Positions 55,003 to 63,040 of a stretch of DNA of 64,000 nt are shown piece by piece. Source of the stretch: Flavobacterium sp. Root901 (GTDB lineage Bacteria; Bacteroidota; Bacteroidia; Flavobacteriales; Flavobacteriaceae); the NCBI RefSeq assembly GCF_001429765.1, contig NZ_LMJB01000001.1:311896-375895 (forward strand). Direction: 5' to 3'. The translations under genes were made by a program, and so were the position numbers. The stretch's first letter is position 1. The number at the start of each line of letters is the position of its first letter. The notes under the pieces are model-generated. The model saw nothing but the letters and a program-made list of their open reading frames with translations. It had not been told where the DNA came from and did not search any database.

Positions 55003-55239
55003 TTATCCTCCGGCAAAAGGCGGTAATAATGCCACAATATCATTGGCCTGCAAAGTATAGTCTACTGTTTTTGGAACTATTTTTTGATTGACGGCTATAC
55101 TAAATGTAAGGGATTCAAACTGGTATTTTTGGTTTAAACCATGCAGTAAATCCTGAAGTGATACTTCAGAAAAAGTAACTTTTTCGAATTCACATTTTGT
55201 TCGTTCAGCAACAGCGCCAAAATATTTAATCTCAATCAT
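55003..55239 (-). CDS. moaD: Molybdopterin synthase small subunit
   Basis: 78 residues of ubiquitin-like fold ending in PPFAGG, whose terminal Gly-Gly is adenylated by MoeB and carries the thiocarboxylate. Between moeB and cobA, spaced 2-9 bases. Confidence 0.9.
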   Translation of the reverse strand: MIEIKYFGAVAERTKCEFEKVTFSEVSLQDLLHGLNQKYQFESLTFSIAVNQKIVPKTVDYTLQANDIVALLPPFAGG

Positions 55240-55241
55240 TT

Positions 55242-56036
55242 TTATAAATTTAAATTTTGAAAGATGAATTCATCATCAAAATGTTCCTGAAAATAGGAAA
55301 TCCAATTGGATGTATTTCGTACTACTTCGCCGATTACAATAATTGCTGGCGATGAAATTTTACTTTCTGCAACCAATTTAGTAATTGTACTGATAGTTCC
55401 GGTTACCTTTTGCTCAGAATTTTTTGTTCCGTTCTGAATTATAGCAATTGGCAGATCATCTTTTCTGTTTTCTTTGTAAATAGAAATAATTTCGTCTAAT
55501 TTATGCATCCCCATCAAAATTACAACGGTCGCAGCCGATTTTGAAGCCAGATGAACATCTTTTGACAATTCATGATTAGAAGTTGTTCCCGTAATTACCC
55601 AGAAACTTTCGGCAATTTTTCGTTGCGTCAGACTGATTCCTGCCGAAGCCGGAACGCCTAAAGCCGATGAAATACCCGGAACAACAGCGGTTTCGATACC
55701 AAACTTTTCTGCAAACTCGATTTCTTCACTTCCTCTCCCAAAAACAAACGGATCACCGCCTTTTAAGCGAACAACATGTCCGGAAGTTTTTGCCATCGAA
55801 ACAATTAAATCATTAATCTGATCCTGTGTATAAGCGTGGCATCCAAGTCGTTTTCCAACAAAAACAATTTCAGCATTTGAGGCGTATTGTAGTAATTCTT
55901 CGTTGACCAAAGCATCATATAAAACGACATCGGCGCTTTTTAACGCTTTTATCGCTTTCATGGTAATGAGTTCAATGTCGCCCGGACCTGCACCTACAAT
56001 CGTTAATTTTGGAGTTTTTAAGCTTTGCATCATCAT
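55242..56036 (-). CDS. cobA: Uroporphyrinogen-III C-methyltransferase
   Basis: A SAM-dependent tetrapyrrole methylase: TIVGAGPGDIELITMKAIKA, VLYDALVNEELL, RLKGGDPFVFGRGSEEIE and TAVVPGISSALG. It makes precorrin-2 for siroheme, the cofactor of NirB, so its place in this island is sensible. It starts in the stop of mobA. 264 residues is typical. No dehydrogenase/chelatase partner is visible in the window. Confidence 0.92.
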   Translation of the reverse strand: MMMQSLKTPKLTIVGAGPGDIELITMKAIKALKSADVVLYDALVNEELLQYASNAEIVFVGKRLGCHAYTQDQINDLIVSMAKTSGHVVRLKGGDPFVFGRGSEEIEFAEKFGIETAVVPGISSALGVPASAGISLTQRKIAESFWVITGTTSNHELSKDVHLASKSAATVVILMGMHKLDEIISIYKENRKDDLPIAIIQNGTKNSEQKVTGTISTITKLVAESKISSPAIIVIGEVVRNTSNWISYFQEHFDDEFIFQNLNL

Positions 56037-56605
56037 TAACTTAAATTGATATTCAAATCGTTTAATTCGTCAGCTGAATTAATATTGGTCAAAGGAAAGT
56101 TTTCACTTTCTTCTATCCTGATAATCTGATGCGGGACTTTTGCTAGCAAATCCATCATTTTTAATTCATCAGCTTCAATTGCACTTTTTACAATGGGAAG
56201 AATTTTTTTTGAATAAATCCCAATCAGCGGATGAATCCTGCTTTCTGAAGCAAAAACTGTAATTCCGGCTTCATCTGTATGTTTTGATATTAATTCCGTT
56301 AATAATTCAGTAGAAATTAACGGAATATCACAGCTTAAAATCAAATTAAAATCTGTTTCAGTATGCGATAGAGCCGTGTATATTCCGCCTAAAGGACCTT
56401 TATCCAAAACTAAATCCGGTATTTTTTCATACTGCAGATAATCATATTCTTTTGATGTTGTAATCAATTTTATCTGATCTGTTATGGGCAAAATAGCCTG
56501 GATAATATGTTCTATAAATGGCTTTTCCTGAAACAGAACCAACCCCTTTTCTGATTCCATTCGGGAACTTTTTCCTCCGCAAAGAATAAATACTGTTGTT
56601 TTCAT
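56036..56605 (-). CDS. mobA: Molybdenum cofactor guanylyltransferase
   Basis: A 189-residue nucleotidyltransferase: FILCGGKSSRMESEKGLVLF, DLVLDKGPLGGIYTAL, LILSCDIPLI. MobA adds GMP to the Mo cofactor, as nitrate reductases of this type require. It overlaps cobA by one base. Confidence 0.88.
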   Translation of the reverse strand: MKTTVFILCGGKSSRMESEKGLVLFQEKPFIEHIIQAILPITDQIKLITTSKEYDYLQYEKIPDLVLDKGPLGGIYTALSHTETDFNLILSCDIPLISTELLTELISKHTDEAGITVFASESRIHPLIGIYSKKILPIVKSAIEADELKMMDLLAKVPHQIIRIEESENFPLTNINSADELNDLNINLS

Positions 56606-56808
56606 TGTTTTTTCGTTTCAGGTTTCAGGTTTCCAATCTTTGCATTCCAATGGTTGAAACCATTGGTTATGTCTAATATTTTGTTTTTAAATACAGCCCG
56701 AGGTTTCAACCTTGGGAACTCATCGTTGATTAATTCCGTTTTTCCAGAATCTTGTCGAAATGACAAACTATTTCAAATATCATCTCAATAAATAAAAATC
56801 AAATGATC
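56606..56808. repeat. Repeat element with AATGGTTGAAACCATT hairpin
   Basis: A CCAATGGTTGAAACCATTGG hairpin (56647-56666) and the words GAGGTTTCAACCTTGG recur, in the same order, at 57575-57698. No gene. Confidence 0.65.
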
Positions 56809-57555
56809 TCAAGGAAAAATCAATTTGATGCTTGCCATCAGAATAACTGTTCCTAAAACCATTTTTAATGTTCTGTTGGAAAAATAGCCGCTGCCGTAAA
56901 ATCCGCCCAGCATTCCTCCTACAACTGCAATTGGTATCAGATAGAAACTTTCCATCGGAATTGTTTTTCCTCCCAGGAAGAAACCTAGCATTCCGGCAAA
57001 CGAATTCACGAAAATGAATAAACTGGAAATCGCCGCCGATTCTTTTACTGATGCCCATCCTAAGAACAATAAAATGGGACTTAGAATAATGCCGCCGCCA
57101 ATTCCCAGCATTCCGGAGAGCAGCCCTATTGCAAAACCAATTGCTAAAGCTAAGGGCAGATTAATTTTTACTTCTTCTTTTTGTTTAAAATTAAATATCC
57201 CAAATAGTCTCAATGCTGCAAAAACTAAAACTATTCCTAAAATGATTTTATAAATCGTGCTTTCTAATGTAATAAATCCGCCGATAAAAGCTGCCGGTAT
57301 CGATGCAATCGCAAAGGGATAAAAGAGCTTTGCTCTGAAATAATTTTTTCTGTAATAAAACAAAAACGAGATACTCGAAACAAACAAATTTAAAAGCAGT
57401 GCCGATGGCTTCATAACTGAAACCGGAAAAGCAAAAATGCTCATTAAAGCCAAATATCCTGAAGCTCCGCCGTGACCAACACTTGAATATAAAAACGCAA
57501 TTATAATTAAGGCAAAACTGAATAGGATTATATTTTCGGAACTTAACAGGTTCAT
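56809..57555 (-). CDS. Sulfite exporter TauE/SafE-like permease
   Basis: 248 residues with about eight membrane helices and the paired Gly-rich signature: AFLYSSVGHGGASGYLALMS at the start and GLLSGMLGIGGGIILSP in the middle. The family exports sulfite or organosulfur anions. In this island nitrite or sulfite are both possible substrates. It lies between mobA and moeA. Confidence 0.8.
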   Translation of the reverse strand: MNLLSSENIILFSFALIIIAFLYSSVGHGGASGYLALMSIFAFPVSVMKPSALLLNLFVSSISFLFYYRKNYFRAKLFYPFAIASIPAAFIGGFITLESTIYKIILGIVLVFAALRLFGIFNFKQKEEVKINLPLALAIGFAIGLLSGMLGIGGGIILSPILLFLGWASVKESAAISSLFIFVNSFAGMLGFFLGGKTIPMESFYLIPIAVVGGMLGGFYGSGYFSNRTLKMVLGTVILMASIKLIFP

Positions 57556-57805
57556 TTTTTCGTTTATTGTTATTGTTTTTTTATTTCAAATTTCAGGTTT
57601 GAGGCTTTCAATCTTCGTTCCCAATGGTTTAAACCATTGGTTATGTTTTGATATTCGTTCCTTTTTAAATGTAGCCAGAGGTTTCAATCTTAGGAAACGT
57701 TAGCTGATTAATTCACATTTATAAACTTTGCGTTTATTTGTTAATCGTTTAACCGGTATTATTTGCTGTGTGTTTTTACTAAATCTGAATTCTAAACCTA
57801 AAATT
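57556..57805. repeat. Second copy of the AATGGTT hairpin element
   Basis: CCAATGGTTTAAACCATTGG (57621-57640) is a perfect 20-base palindrome, and the sequence on both sides repeats the 56611-56720 element. Confidence 0.65.
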
Positions 57806-58978
57806 TTATTCAATTGGAAGTAAAACTACTTCCTGATCTTTTTTATATTCTTCTACATCATGCGGAACAATCAGTAAACAATTGGCAGCTGCAAATGTAT
57901 TGAGCATTGCAGAACTCTGACTCTCTAAAATTGTTACGTTTGTTTCGTCATAAAGTGCTTTTAAAAACAATGTTTTTCCGATTTTGTTTTTGAAATCTGA
58001 ATTCAGTTTCCGAACTAATTTTGGTTTATGAATTTCAGAAGATCCTACTCTGCTTTTAATCGCCGGCAGCACATAAATATAAAAATTTGTTAGTGATGAA
58101 GCCGGATTTCCTGGCAGAGCAAAAACCAAAGTTTCGTCTTTTGAACCAAAAAACATTGGTTTTCCCGGTTTTTGATTGATTTTATAAAAAAGTTCTTTCA
58201 CTCCATTTTGCAGTAAAGCCTCTTTTACAAAGTCATAATCTCCAACGGAAATTCCGCCCGAAATTAAAACAACATCATACTTTTTTAAAATGTCTTTTAA
58301 TATGTTTTTAGTAGCTTTGAGATTATCTTTAACCCGGTAAATTTTTGTTTTATGAATGCCGATAGTTTGAAGTGCTGCTTCAAGCATAACGGAGTTGCTT
58401 TCGAAAATCTTTCCTTTTTTTAGTTTTTTACCCGGCTCGGTTAATTCATTTCCGGTAACTAAAATAGCTACTTTAGGTTTATTATAAACGGTAATTTCTG
58501 TAATTCCCAAACTGGCTAAAAATCCAATTGCGGCAGGAGTTATTAAAGTATTGGCTTCAAATACCACCTCATCTTTAGTAATTTGTTCTCCTTTTGGGCG
58601 CACATTTGCCAGTTTTTCCGGCATTGCCGCAATAAGTATTGAATCTTTATTCGCCATTACATCTTCCTGCATTACAACTGTATCTGCATCATCCGGAACA
58701 AAAGCTCCGGTAAATATTCGTACTGCTTCAGTATTTTTTAGTTTTATATTTTCATGATCTCCAGCCTGAGAGGTTCCAACAATATCATATTGATGCCTTA
58801 TGCTGTGTTTAAAGGCATAACCATCCATTGCAGACTGACGAAAAGGCGGCATATTAATTGGCGAAATAATTTTTTCTGCTAAGACATATCCTAATGCTTT
58901 ACGAACCTTAATTTGCTTAACTGCCATTTTAGGGCTGTTTGCTTCAATTATTTCAATGGCTGTACTAACTTCTATCAT
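57806..58978 (-). CDS. moeA: Molybdopterin molybdotransferase MoeA
   Basis: MoeA, 390 residues: PPFRQSAMDGYAF (binding loop), VRIFTGAFVPDDADTVVMQE, VAILVTGNELTEPGKKLK and VLISGGISVGDYDFVKE. It puts molybdate into molybdopterin. It opens this minus-strand cluster; the operator at 58994-59027 precedes it. Confidence 0.93.
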   Translation of the reverse strand: MIEVSTAIEIIEANSPKMAVKQIKVRKALGYVLAEKIISPINMPPFRQSAMDGYAFKHSIRHQYDIVGTSQAGDHENIKLKNTEAVRIFTGAFVPDDADTVVMQEDVMANKDSILIAAMPEKLANVRPKGEQITKDEVVFEANTLITPAAIGFLASLGITEITVYNKPKVAILVTGNELTEPGKKLKKGKIFESNSVMLEAALQTIGIHKTKIYRVKDNLKATKNILKDILKKYDVVLISGGISVGDYDFVKEALLQNGVKELFYKINQKPGKPMFFGSKDETLVFALPGNPASSLTNFYIYVLPAIKSRVGSSEIHKPKLVRKLNSDFKNKIGKTLFLKALYDETNVTILESQSSAMLNTFAAANCLLIVPHDVEEYKKDQEVVLLPIE

Positions 58979-58993
58979 TTTTTGGAAATAAAC

Positions 58994-59027
58994 TAAGTAT
59001 AAATACTTATTACAAATATAAGTATTT
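58994..59027 (-). promoter_or_regulatory. moeA promoter and operator
   Basis: On the minus strand AAATACTTATATTTG (complement of 59013-59027) copies the nirB right half-site plus -7 TATATTTG. A perfect palindrome TAAGTATAAATACTTA lies at 58994-59009, between this -7 and the start. Confidence 0.65.
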
Positions 59028-59339
59028 ATTCAAAGGATGATTAATAAATTTTAATTTATTTTAATATCTATAAAATTACTGTAATTTATTCAAAATCAAT
59101 TTTAAAAATGAAGCTAGTTTTTACTAAAATTTTTTATCAGAGAATTAAATTAAGCTTTATAAGCTTGTTTTCTTGCTTAAATTGATTTAAATCTATGGTT
59201 TAAAAGACAAAAAAATAAGTATAAATACTACAATTTTATTCTTTATTAAAAAAAATATTTAACATTTACAACTGCACAAAATAACACATAAAATACTAAT
59301 TATCAGTTATTTAAAAATTAAAAATGTATTTTTAGTCCT

Positions 59340-59422
59340 CTAATCCTATACGAGATTTCAAAAAAAAGTAAACATTTTTTTGGTTTTTATTATATTAAAA
59401 TTAACTTTGTCTATAGGATTAG
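59340..59422. promoter_or_regulatory. Inverted 11-mer pair CTAATCCTATA / TATAGGATTAG
   Basis: CTAATCCTATA (59340-59350) and its exact complement (59412-59422) flank the core promoter, 61 bases apart. The second copy starts three bases past the -7 element, a good repressor position. Confidence 0.55.
59380..59409 (+). promoter_or_regulatory. Promoter of the SusC operon leader
   Basis: TTG (59380-59382), a 19-base spacer, and TAACTTTG (59402-59409) fit the Bacteroidota consensus. Transcription would begin near 59415, so the leader before susC is about 480 bases. Confidence 0.65.
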
Positions 59423-59463
59423 TAGAGTTTATAAATGATATTTGAAACCAAAAAAACTATATT

Positions 59464-59550
59464 GTGAAAACAACCGAAAGCATATCGTATTACATTCTTC
59501 CTAAAAATGATACTTATAACAGTTGTTGTTATATGTGCTTCTGTTGTTAA
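59464..59550 (+). CDS. Possible cysteine-rich leader peptide from GTG
   Basis: A 28-codon frame from GTG ends NSCCYMCFCC and a TAA. Five Cys in the last eight residues is extreme for a low-GC genome. However, another frame through the same bases, 59507-59638, encodes a 43-residue peptide with a hydrophobic start (MILITVVVICASVV). The two cannot both be the real one from the same codons, though translation of either could be regulatory. Low confidence on its own. Confidence 0.3.
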   Translation: MKTTESISYYILPKNDTYNSCCYMCFCC

Positions 59551-59638
59551 TTACCAACGCAATCCTTTCGTTATCAGATTGAATTCAAATCGAAACGAAA
59601 TCTCAATTTCACCATCAAATTCCTTTTTACTGAAATAA
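59507..59638 (+). CDS. Overlapping small hydrophobic ORF (alternative)
   Basis: A 43-residue frame from ATG with a hydrophobic N-terminus (MILITVVVICASVVNYQ) then a polar tail ending SNSFLLK. It overlaps the Cys-rich frame. No family is recognised. One of these two frames may be noise. Confidence 0.25.
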   Translation: MILITVVVICASVVNYQRNPFVIRLNSNRNEISISPSNSFLLK

Positions 59639-59732
59639 TACAATCATCTAATTGAGGCAGAACTGCAGCAAAAGGATTTTTGAACCTATCTATATTTTAA
59701 AAGAAAATAATTAACCAACTAAAAAAACTAAA

Positions 59733-59765
59733 ATGAAAACAATGCAAAGCTGCTGCTGTAAATAA
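59733..59765 (+). CDS. Ten-residue leader peptide with three Cys codons
   Basis: ATG AAA ACA ATG CAA AGC TGC TGC TGT AAA TAA gives MKTMQSCCCK. It stands 133 bases before susC and has an AAAACTAAAATG context. Three consecutive Cys codons next to a hairpin recall cysteine-responsive attenuator peptides, such as the polycysteine leader frames described in mycobacteria. The Cys codons UGCUGC (59751-59756) can pair with GCGGCA (59780-59785) in the hairpin's top, giving an alternative fold. Confidence 0.5.
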   Translation: MKTMQSCCCK

Positions 59766-59770
59766 AAAAA

Positions 59771-59796
59771 GCCATTTCTGCGGCAACAGAAATGGC
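59771..59796. other. Leader hairpin after the MKTMQSCCCK frame
   Basis: GCCATTTCTG pairs perfectly with CAGAAATGGC (59787-59796), loop CGGCAA. On the plus strand it follows seven A bases and is not followed by T, so it is not a plus-strand terminator. On the minus strand it would be an excellent one. Confidence 0.7.
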
Positions 59797-59824
59797 GAGG
59801 CTTAAAGAACATTTATCACTAAAT

Positions 59825-59871
59825 CAAGGAAACAATCAGAGTGCTGAAAATTCAGCTCTCAGGGTGCCTTG
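59825..59871 (+). other. Imperfect hairpin near the susC start
   Basis: CAAGG / CCTTG (59825-59829, 59867-59871) encloses GAG-GCTGA / TCAGC-CTC. It lies 27 bases before the ATG of susC and could affect ribosome access. Confidence 0.4.
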
Positions 59872-59897
59872 TTAATTATTTAAACCATTACAAAGAA

Positions 59898-62800
59898 ATG
59901 AAAAAAAATATAAACCTCATTTTATGGGTTACAATTTTGTTAACATCCCTGCAGATTCAGGCACAGAACACAACACCGCTTATTCAATCTAAACTCGACG
60001 GAACGATAGTCGATGATATTACAAATCAGCCAATTATAGGCGCGTCTGTAACCATTAAAGGAACAACTCACGGAGTTCAGACAGATGCAGAAGGAAAATT
60101 TTATTTTCAGACAGGTCAGAAATTTCCGTACACATTAATCGTAAGTTATATTGGATATAAAAAACTTGAAGTTATCGTAGAGAAAAATCCGGTAACGATT
60201 CATTTAAAAGAAGAAAGACAAGAACTTGACGAATTGGTTGTTGTGGGTTACGGAACTCAAAAGCGAAAAGACATTACAGGCTCTGTTGCTTCTGTACCAA
60301 AAGCAAATTTATCTCAGGTAACTTCATCGGCAGATAATTTATTACGCGGTGCGGTTTCGGGAGTGGTAGTTACACAAAGTTCAGGCCGTCCGGGTGCTTC
60401 TTCAAGCGTTCGTATTCGTGGAGGAAACTCTATTACTGCTGGTAACGAACCTTTATATGTTCTGGACGGAATTTTGATTTACAATGACAATGCAAACAGT
60501 TCTGCCGGAATAGCAAATGCCGGAGCCAGTCTGAACGTTTTATCCACAATCAACCCATCTGACATAGAATCAATTGAAGTTTTAAAAGATGCTTCTGCAA
60601 CTGCAATTTATGGTTCTCGCGGTGCAAATGGTGTTGTCATTATTACCACTAAAAAAGGAACAAAAGGTCAGGATAACATTTCGTATCAGGGTTATTTTGG
60701 GTTTCAGAATATTTCAAAAAAACTTAGCGTAATGAATGCCAGCCAATGGGCAAGTTTACGAAATGATGTTCAGGCAAGTATTGGTCAGGCACCGTCTTTT
60801 ACTGATGCACAAATTGAAGCTTTTAAAACTTCCGGCAACTACGACTGGCAGTCTGCAGCTTTTAGAAGAGCAACTCCGGTTCAAAATCATCAATTGTCAT
60901 TTTCAGGCGGAGATGAAAGATCGAGATATTCTATTTCTGCCGGATACTTTGATCAGGAAGGAATTGTTTTAGGATCTGATTTTAAAAGAATTTCACTTCG
61001 TGTTAACTACGAAAAAAACTATTCTCAAAACTTTAAATTCGGCGTAAATGCCAATTACAGTAATTCTGTTTCAAATGGTATAGCAAGTAATAGTGCCGGC
61101 GGAAGAAACCCAAATCCTTTAGTGAGTGTTTTATTAACCGCTCCGGTTGTTCCTATTCGAAATGAAGATGGTACGTATAATGTAAAAAATAATATTTACG
61201 CCACTTCTGTTAACGGCTTTGTTCCAAACCCGATTAATGATTTGGAAAATACAATCAACGAAACTAAAATTAACAGAATTCTTACGAGCTTATTTGGAGA
61301 ATACAAAATCACTAAAAAACTGACTGCAAAAGTTGCGGTAAGCGGTGACGTAATCGATACTAAACAAAATTATTACGCTCCTGCAAATACATCAAACGGA
61401 GCAGGAACAAAAGGTTCTGCTGCCATAGGTGACAGATTGGTGAGTTCTGTATTAAATGAAAATACACTGAACTATAATACTAACTTCGGCGAAAGCCATA
61501 AATTCTCAGCTTTAGGAGGTTATACACTTCAATACACTAAAGGAGAAGTCGTTACAGCAGGATCAAATACTTTTGTAAATGATGCCAATACCTATAATGC
61601 CTTACAAGATGGTGTCGCAGTAAAACCATACAGCGATGCATACGAAAGTGTTTTAAAATCATGGCTTGCAAGGGTAAACTATTCTTATAAAGGAAAATAC
61701 AACTTTACACTTTCTGCCCGTGCCGACGGATCTTCAAGATTTGGTTCTGAATCGCGCTGGGGTTATTTCCCGTCAGCAGGTTTCTCATGGAATATTACCG
61801 ATGAAGAATTTGCAAACAATATCAAAGGTGTAACTGAGGCAAAACTTAGAATTACTGCCGGAACAACAGGAAATCAGGAAATTGGAAACTATCTGGCGTT
61901 AGCTCAAATGGGTTCTGTGAACTATTCTTTTGGCGGAACATTATACACAGGACTTGCTCCTACCCGATTATCAAACCCGGATTTGAAATGGGAAAAAACA
62001 ACACAGTACAATGTTGGTTTGGATTTATCATTATTTGAAAGAAAAATCAATTTTGTTTTTGATGTGTATTACAAAAAAACAAACGATTTGTTAATCAGCG
62101 TTCCGGTGCCGTTAACATCAGGATATGCAAGTGTACTTCAAAATATTGGAGGTGTTGAAAATAAAGGTATTGAGATTGGTTTAAATACAGAAAACCTAAA
62201 AACAGAAAATTTCTCATGGAATTCGAACCTTGTATTTTCTGCTAACAGGAACAAAGTTGTAGCAATTGGAAACGGAGTCAATCAGTTTTTTCCTGTAGTT
62301 CCAAACGGATCTTTATTGCAGCAGCAGCCTGTAACGGTAAAAGTTGGTTTGCCATTAGGAACTTTCTGGGGATACAGAACAAATGGAATTTTCCAGACTC
62401 AGGAAGAAGTTAACACACAGCCAAAAATCAATAGTTTAGCCAACACAAAAGTGGGAGACAGAAAATATGTTGATACCAACGGAGACGGTGTAATTACAGC
62501 TCTGGATAAAGGAAATTTAGGTTCTTCTCAGCCAAAATTTGTTGGAAGTTTCAGCAACACAATTTCTTATAATGATTTTGATTTGAATTTTTCTTTTCAG
62601 GGTTCTTATGGGGCTAAAATCTTCAATGCTTTAAATCAGCAGTTAGAAATTTCTACTCTTGGAACAAATGCGTCAACTGCTTTAGCTGACCGCTGGACAC
62701 CATCAAATCCAAGTAATGAAATTCCAAGAGCAACAAGTTCTCCGTTAGGAATTGTTTCTGAGCGTTATGTAGAAGATGCTTCTTTCCTGCGACTAAAATT

Positions 62801-63023
62801 AATCACTCTGGGGTATACATTACCAAAAAGTACTTCTAAAAAACTGGGAGCAAAAAGCGTGAAATTCTATGTTTCTGCAGAGAATCTGGTTACATGGACC
62901 AAATACACCGGCTATGATCCAGAGGTAAGTTCATACGAACAAAACAACTTATATCCGGGAATTGATTTTGGTTCGTATCCAAACTCAAAAACATTCATCT
63001 CGGGACTGAACGTAACTTTCTAA
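59898..63023 (+). CDS. SusC/RagA-family TonB-dependent transporter
   Basis: I start at the ATG at 59898, because the residues after it (MKKNINLILWVTILLTSLQI) form a signal peptide. The ATG at 59841 lies in leader sequence. A carboxypeptidase-like domain (VDDITNQPIIGASVTIKGTT) leads to the plug, LDELVVVGYGTQKRKDITGS, and the 22-strand barrel ends in Phe (ISGLNVTF). It imports an oligomer or other bulky solute with the SusD lipoprotein. About 1040 residues is normal. Substrate unknown. Confidence 0.92.
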   Translation: MKKNINLILWVTILLTSLQIQAQNTTPLIQSKLDGTIVDDITNQPIIGASVTIKGTTHGVQTDAEGKFYFQTGQKFPYTLIVSYIGYKKLEVIVEKNPVTIHLKEERQELDELVVVGYGTQKRKDITGSVASVPKANLSQVTSSADNLLRGAVSGVVVTQSSGRPGASSSVRIRGGNSITAGNEPLYVLDGILIYNDNANSSAGIANAGASLNVLSTINPSDIESIEVLKDASATAIYGSRGANGVVIITTKKGTKGQDNISYQGYFGFQNISKKLSVMNASQWASLRNDVQASIGQAPSFTDAQIEAFKTSGNYDWQSAAFRRATPVQNHQLSFSGGDERSRYSISAGYFDQEGIVLGSDFKRISLRVNYEKNYSQNFKFGVNANYSNSVSNGIASNSAGGRNPNPLVSVLLTAPVVPIRNEDGTYNVKNNIYATSVNGFVPNPINDLENTINETKINRILTSLFGEYKITKKLTAKVAVSGDVIDTKQNYYAPANTSNGAGTKGSAAIGDRLVSSVLNENTLNYNTNFGESHKFSALGGYTLQYTKGEVVTAGSNTFVNDANTYNALQDGVAVKPYSDAYESVLKSWLARVNYSYKGKYNFTLSARADGSSRFGSESRWGYFPSAGFSWNITDEEFANNIKGVTEAKLRITAGTTGNQEIGNYLALAQMGSVNYSFGGTLYTGLAPTRLSNPDLKWEKTTQYNVGLDLSLFERKINFVFDVYYKKTNDLLISVPVPLTSGYASVLQNIGGVENKGIEIGLNTENLKTENFSWNSNLVFSANRNKVVAIGNGVNQFFPVVPNGSLLQQQPVTVKVGLPLGTFWGYRTNGIFQTQEEVNTQPKINSLANTKVGDRKYVDTNGDGVITALDKGNLGSSQPKFVGSFSNTISYNDFDLNFSFQGSYGAKIFNALNQQLEISTLGTNASTALADRWTPSNPSNEIPRATSSPLGIVSERYVEDASFLRLKLITLGYTLPKSTSKKLGAKSVKFYVSAENLVTWTKYTGYDPEVSSYEQNNLYPGIDFGSYPNSKTFISGLNVTF

Positions 63024-63040
63024 GCAAAAAAAAATATAAA

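Larger units (their letters stand above)
59028..59897. other. Long AT-rich leader and promoter region of the SusC operon
   Basis: About 870 bases without a large gene. It holds a TAAGT-N6-ACTAC near-site (59216-59231), the promoter at 59380-59409, the inverted 11-mer pair, short leader frames and two hairpins, listed separately. Confidence 0.6.

Noticed and set aside
59771..59796. Plus-strand attenuator terminator
   Set aside because: No T run follows the stem, so I describe it as a hairpin only.
59733..59897. A SAM-type riboswitch in the susC leader
   Set aside because: The hairpins do not fit any riboswitch core I know; CGGCAAC alone is not enough.
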